64,000 nt of DNA from Rachicladosporium sp. CCFEE 5018 (Eukaryota; Ascomycota; Dothideomycetes; Cladosporiales; Cladosporiaceae). The position numbers and the translations under genes were made by a program. Numbering within the stretch: position 1 is the stretch's first letter; each line of letters opens with the position of its first letter. Location: the NCBI GenBank assembly GCA_002077045.2, contig KZ111157.1, positions 124,001 to 188,000 of the forward strand, written 5' to 3'. The notes under the pieces are model-generated. The model saw nothing but the letters and a program-made list of their open reading frames with translations. It searched no databases and was not told where the DNA came from. Below are positions 60,470 through 64,000 of this stretch, piece after piece.

Positions 60470-62065
60470 ATGGCGGCCTTCCCAATGAAGGAGAGCCCTC
60501 AGCACTCTATCGATGACTTCAGCTCATTTCTGTACCAATCTCACAGACCGCAAGGGTCGATGGGAGGAAGTTCGATGGGTTCGAGACCTGGATCTTCACA
60601 TGGTTCGCGACCTGGAACGCCAAACTATTCACGACCTGGCACGGCGTACTCGACTCTGCCTTTCAACTCCTCCACAGTGGCGCTGAATCCAAGGAACATC
60701 TCGGATTTGGCATTAGACAACCCGAGGCATCAATCGGGTCTTGGCCATCATGTAGAAAGCGCGCCCAACTCACCGCGGGAATGGCACTCGTTCAATCCAA
60801 ATGAGAAGAAGGAGCCGTCACCCCTCGCCAATGCTGGCCCACCTCCAGGTCCGCCCGGTGGACCACCCCCAGATGGCGGACTCACAGCATGGCTGCAAGT
60901 CTTGGGCGGCTACTGCCTCTTCATGAACACTTGGGGCATCATAAATGCATTCGGAGTCTTCCAATCCTACTACGTCGAAGTCTTACTGAAGGGGACCTCA
61001 AATAGCACAGTCTCCTGGATCGGCACAATTACCTCCTTTCTGCTGTGCGCCTCGCCACTACTATGGGGACCGATATTCGACAGAGGCAATATCCGCATCC
61101 TCGTAATCTGCGGCTCCCTCTCAGTCGTCTTTGGCATAATGATGACTTCACTCTGCACGGAGTACTACCAGATCATCCTCGCGCAGGGAATCTGCGTCGG
61201 CATCGGTGGTGGCTGTACTTTCCTGACAGCGACATCGATCCTGCCGACTTATTTCGCCAAGAAGCGCGCCCTCGCAATGGGTATCGCGGCCTCCGGCTCC
61301 TCGCTCGGCGGCATAATCTACCCCATAGTCTTCCATACCCTCCAACCAAAGATCGGTTTCGGCTGGTCAGTCCGGATCATCGGCCTCATAGCCCTCGTCA
61401 CTCTCACGATACCTTGCCTCGTCATGCGACCTCGTGGCAAACCGCCACCAAAGAAGAAGCTCATTGATCCCGCGATATTAAGGGAGATCCCATTCGGGAT
61501 CTTCAACCTCGCCACCTTTTTCGGATTCGTGGGACAGTACATCCCGTTCTTCTTCATCGAGCAATTCGCAGCCGCGCACGGCATCGCGAACCCGTTCTGG
61601 ATGCTCATTGTGCTGAACGCCGGCTCGATACCAGGCCGCATCGTCCCTTCACTAATAGCAGACCGCTTCTTCCCTCCGCTCATCGTGCTGGGAGCTTGCA
61701 CCGGCTCCGCCACGGTCCTGGCCTTCGCATGGACAGCCATACAGGGATCATACGTCGGTCTGCTGATCTGGGCGCTGCTGTACGGATTCTGCGCTGGAGC
61801 TTTCGTCAGTCTGCAGGGACCTTGCGTGGCTAGCATGACGAAGGATCTGCGGACTATTGGGACGAGATTCGGGATCAATATGTTTGCTGGCGCGTTGGGG
61901 ATTCTGATTGGGGGCCCGGTTGGAGGGGCTATCTTCCCGAAGAGTTGGCCAGGAGCACAGGCGTTCTGCGGTGCTACGCTGTTGTGCTCGACGATATGTA
62001 TTGCCGGGACGTGGTTTGCGTGGCAACGGAGCAAGACGCAAGGGATGCAGAAGTTGGGTGGATGA
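60470..62065 (+). CDS. MFS transporter, monocarboxylate-permease-like
   Basis: Membrane transporter of the major facilitator superfamily, closest by eye to the fungal monocarboxylate (MCT) group. A single exon encodes 531 aa. A cytosolic N-terminal tail of about 130 residues includes tandem SRPG units (SMGSRPGSSHGSRPGTPNYS, then RPGTAYS) and a Pro-rich stretch before the first span. The MCT-type start PPDGGLTAWLQVLGGYCLFM is present. Twelve hydrophobic segments can be traced, with ASPLLWGPIFDRGNIRIL (the motif-A-like loop), GGGCTFLTATSILPTYFAKK, RALAMGIAASGSSLGGIIYP, FGFVGQYIPFFFIEQ and FGINMFAGALGILIGGPVGG. The cargo is unknown; export of the NRPS-like product is only a guess from position. 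Confidence 0.88.
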   Translation: MAAFPMKESPQHSIDDFSSFLYQSHRPQGSMGGSSMGSRPGSSHGSRPGTPNYSRPGTAYSTLPFNSSTVALNPRNISDLALDNPRHQSGLGHHVESAPNSPREWHSFNPNEKKEPSPLANAGPPPGPPGGPPPDGGLTAWLQVLGGYCLFMNTWGIINAFGVFQSYYVEVLLKGTSNSTVSWIGTITSFLLCASPLLWGPIFDRGNIRILVICGSLSVVFGIMMTSLCTEYYQIILAQGICVGIGGGCTFLTATSILPTYFAKKRALAMGIAASGSSLGGIIYPIVFHTLQPKIGFGWSVRIIGLIALVTLTIPCLVMRPRGKPPPKKKLIDPAILREIPFGIFNLATFFGFVGQYIPFFFIEQFAAAHGIANPFWMLIVLNAGSIPGRIVPSLIADRFFPPLIVLGACTGSATVLAFAWTAIQGSYVGLLIWALLYGFCAGAFVSLQGPCVASMTKDLRTIGTRFGINMFAGALGILIGGPVGGAIFPKSWPGAQAFCGATLLCSTICIAGTWFAWQRSKTQGMQKLGG

Positions 62066-63091
62066 GCGTGTACTTCTAAGGAGTGAATTGGCGTTTGGGG
62101 TCCAGCTGAAAGGCATACGGTCATGAACGGCTGAAGGCGGGAATTTCGTATCTTTTCGAGTATATATGATCAAAGACATACAGTAACCTCTCATGGAATC
62201 TTGTCATGGGGAACGGTTCTGCGGAGGAGAGTGGTAAGTCGTCTGTTTTCACGCGGTCGGGCACGGTCCTAGCGAGCACCGTATGCTAGGGTGCGTTACC
62301 ATTGTTTCCTCGAACAAAGTCAGAGGCGAGTCAAAGCATCGGAGGTTGCGACTTAACGCCTCGATAACTGCAGGACTCGCAGCACCGCGATCCAGACCAA
62401 CCGACTCGTTGCATCTCTGCGACCTTGAACGCGGCCTACTTTTCCCGGGCATCGTCAACATGCCTCGAGCATCTACCATGCCAGCATCAGGTGTAGTCAT
62501 ATCGCTAAGCAGAGGCACGATCGTAACAGAAGCGGAGTCAGTAATCCCGCGGCCTCTCATCGATCCTACTGTTTCGATCTAACACTCGCAGCCTACGTGG
62601 TAGCAGCACAAGAACCTGCCGAAGGTGATGAGAGAACACACATACTGGATCTCTACTTCATTGTACCCGAAGTAAACTGCATTCGAGAGCCCCGAGTCGC
62701 TCTGCGCGCCCTTCCAAAGCCTCGCTACGATTCTGAGGACACCATTTCGTTTCTCCGGATATCCTATAGTTATCAAGCGCCTATACCTCAGACCGAAAGT
62801 GCGTGCTTTGTACACAAGGTTTACCAGAGAGTCATTCCCTCGTGTCGACAAACGTCTCTCAGTCTGCCCAGTGGACATTTCTTTTGACCGTTTCGGCAGT
62901 AGAGCTCTGCACTTGCGCAGCGTCAATGATCTGAGCGTTTCCCACACCCAAAGCATCTCGAGAAGCAGATGTGACACTCACTGAAACGTGATTTCTGGTG
63001 GTGCGCTAATCCCAATCAACACTCTCTCAATGTCGTGGTATATCCTATTCTCATTATTGCAGCCACAACTATAGTACCTCAACCACCTCTC
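62066..63091. other. Intergenic, convergent 3' ends
   Basis: About 1 kb between the MFS gene and Sec18. Two opposite short frames (plus 62283-62582, minus 62249-62560) overlap in full. No gene is convincing. Confidence 0.45.
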
Positions 63092-64000
63092 TCAAGCCTC
63101 TGAGATAAAGTCCGCCATCACCTCCGCAAATCGACCTGTGCGATCATCCACCTGCATCGCGGTTTGAATACCTAAGATCACCTGTTGGATTCCTACCCCG
63201 ATCTCTCGCTTCCCGGTCGTTTCCTCAATCATCTGTATAGCCCGCTGAATATCCTCGAATTGACCTGAATCATGCATGATATGCGCCAATTCCTGCTGTG
63301 TATTCACATTCGGCACCGCAATCTGCTGATTAAAGCTAATCTGCAGCTGCTGCAACACCGTCTTCTCACTCGTCGTTGCGAAGATCAACAGCGGCCTGCC
63401 GAGTGGTGGTTTATTCTTCATCAGACCCTTGATAGCGGCTAGCACTGACGCTGAGAATCGCGGCCCAATAGGCACCCAGTCTAGTATCAGGTCCAGATCG
63501 TCTAGCACGAGGATGTTGAGAGGCGATTTGTACGCATCGGTGAAGACTTTCTGCAGGTACTGGATCTTCTGCATCTCGTTCATGCCGATCATGTCCATTG
63601 GCCGCACGAGCTTGATGAACGGAAACTCGGAATCTATGGCTATCCTGGCGGCTAGAGCAGTCTTTCCGGAGCCTCGGGGCCCGTGGACTAGGACTGAGAG
63701 TAAGGGCGTAGTGTTCGACTTGACTTGGTTGATGAATTCGGCTCCAGTCTCAAGGATCTTATCGATATGAGGGGAGAACTTGATGATACCTCCCTCGACC
63801 GCACGAGAGAGGTCCTCTTCGGATACGCCGAAGAGTGGCTTGACTTCATCGAGAGCGCGGACGAAGTCAGCCATCATGACTTTCATATCCATGATGCTAT
63901 CGTCTATCGCTGCGACCGTGCCGACTTTGATATGGCATTGCATGGCAAATGATGAGGCCGACTTGACCAGGCCGTTGATCTCAGCGCCGCTGAAGTTCCG
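63092..64000 (-). CDS. SEC18: Sec18/NSF vesicle-fusion ATPase, C-terminal part (cut by window edge)
   Basis: Hexameric AAA+ ATPase that, with Sec17/alpha-SNAP, disassembles SNARE complexes in vesicle traffic. The frame runs from the right edge of the window (RNFSGAEINGLVKSAS, the end of D1) to the stop at 63092, about 302 aa. The D2 domain carries VLVHGPRGSGKTALAARIAI (Walker A), ILVLDDLDLILDW (Walker B), GPRFSASVLAAIKGLMKNKP and LIFATTSEKTVLQQLQI (sensor region), and ends TGRFAEVMADFISEA. The upstream N and D1 domains lie outside the window. No lesion is seen in the visible part. Confidence 0.95.
   Translation of the reverse strand, partial: RNFSGAEINGLVKSASSFAMQCHIKVGTVAAIDDSIMDMKVMMADFVRALDEVKPLFGVSEEDLSRAVEGGIIKFSPHIDKILETGAEFINQVKSNTTPLLSVLVHGPRGSGKTALAARIAIDSEFPFIKLVRPMDMIGMNEMQKIQYLQKVFTDAYKSPLNILVLDDLDLILDWVPIGPRFSASVLAAIKGLMKNKPPLGRPLLIFATTSEKTVLQQLQISFNQQIAVPNVNTQQELAHIMHDSGQFEDIQRAIQMIEETTGKREIGVGIQQVILGIQTAMQVDDRTGRFAEVMADFISEA

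Overview
This is eukaryotic nuclear DNA from a filamentous ascomycete (Pezizomycotina). The reasons are short GT-AG introns (about 50-70 nt), several splice sites per gene, a COP9 signalosome subunit, two HET-domain genes, an AA9 lytic polysaccharide monooxygenase, a cytochrome b5-fused sphingolipid desaturase and an NRPS-like enzyme. A black-yeast or plant-associated Dothideomycete is my best guess. That is inference, not something the sequence proves. One 100-N assembly gap (16393-16492) shows that this is a scaffold.

Layout. 0-13 kb: a small membrane-protein fragment, mitochondrial SHMT, DNA polymerase epsilon subunit B (Dpb2), two related coiled-coil genes around a serine-rich hypothetical gene, and a MYST acetyltransferase (Sas2 type). 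13-20.3 kb: an Hrp1/Nab4-type RNA-binding protein with an unusually long intron, a truncated basic protein at the gap, a small multi-spanning membrane protein and prohibitin-2. 20.9-31 kb: an ER-Golgi L-type lectin, deubiquitinase Ubp14, dienelactone hydrolase 1, GINS subunit Sld5, a secreted protein and dienelactone hydrolase 2. 31.6-43.9 kb: AA9 LPMO, DUF829 protein, a WDR5/Swd3-type WD40 protein, CSN3, delta-8 sphingolipid desaturase and a nucleotidyltransferase-fold-like protein. 44.5-54.5 kb: two HET paralogues, transcribed outwards, around NIF3, a CAP20/perilipin-like gene and Rpn6. 55-64 kb: an A-T-C NRPS-like enzyme, an MFS transporter and the C-terminal part of Sec18/NSF, cut by the window edge.

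Most genes are conserved housekeeping genes with no operon-like logic. The regions that look accessory are the HET pair (candidate non-self recognition), the NRPS-like/MFS pair (candidate small metabolite locus) and the secreted genes at 28-33 kb.

The most striking pattern is the number of lesions in genes that are otherwise well conserved: a CG instead of AG acceptor in SHMT, a frameshift in the Sas2-type gene, a probable frameshift near the start of the Swd3-type gene, an in-frame TAA in Rpn6, an in-frame TAG in the perilipin-like gene, and stops in both coiled-coil genes. Either this assembly carries base errors, or this chromosome is one copy of a duplicated (hybrid or diploid-like) genome in which homeologues are decaying. 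Coordinates of spliced genes are my own reconstructions. I checked their reading phase, but no transcript evidence was available.
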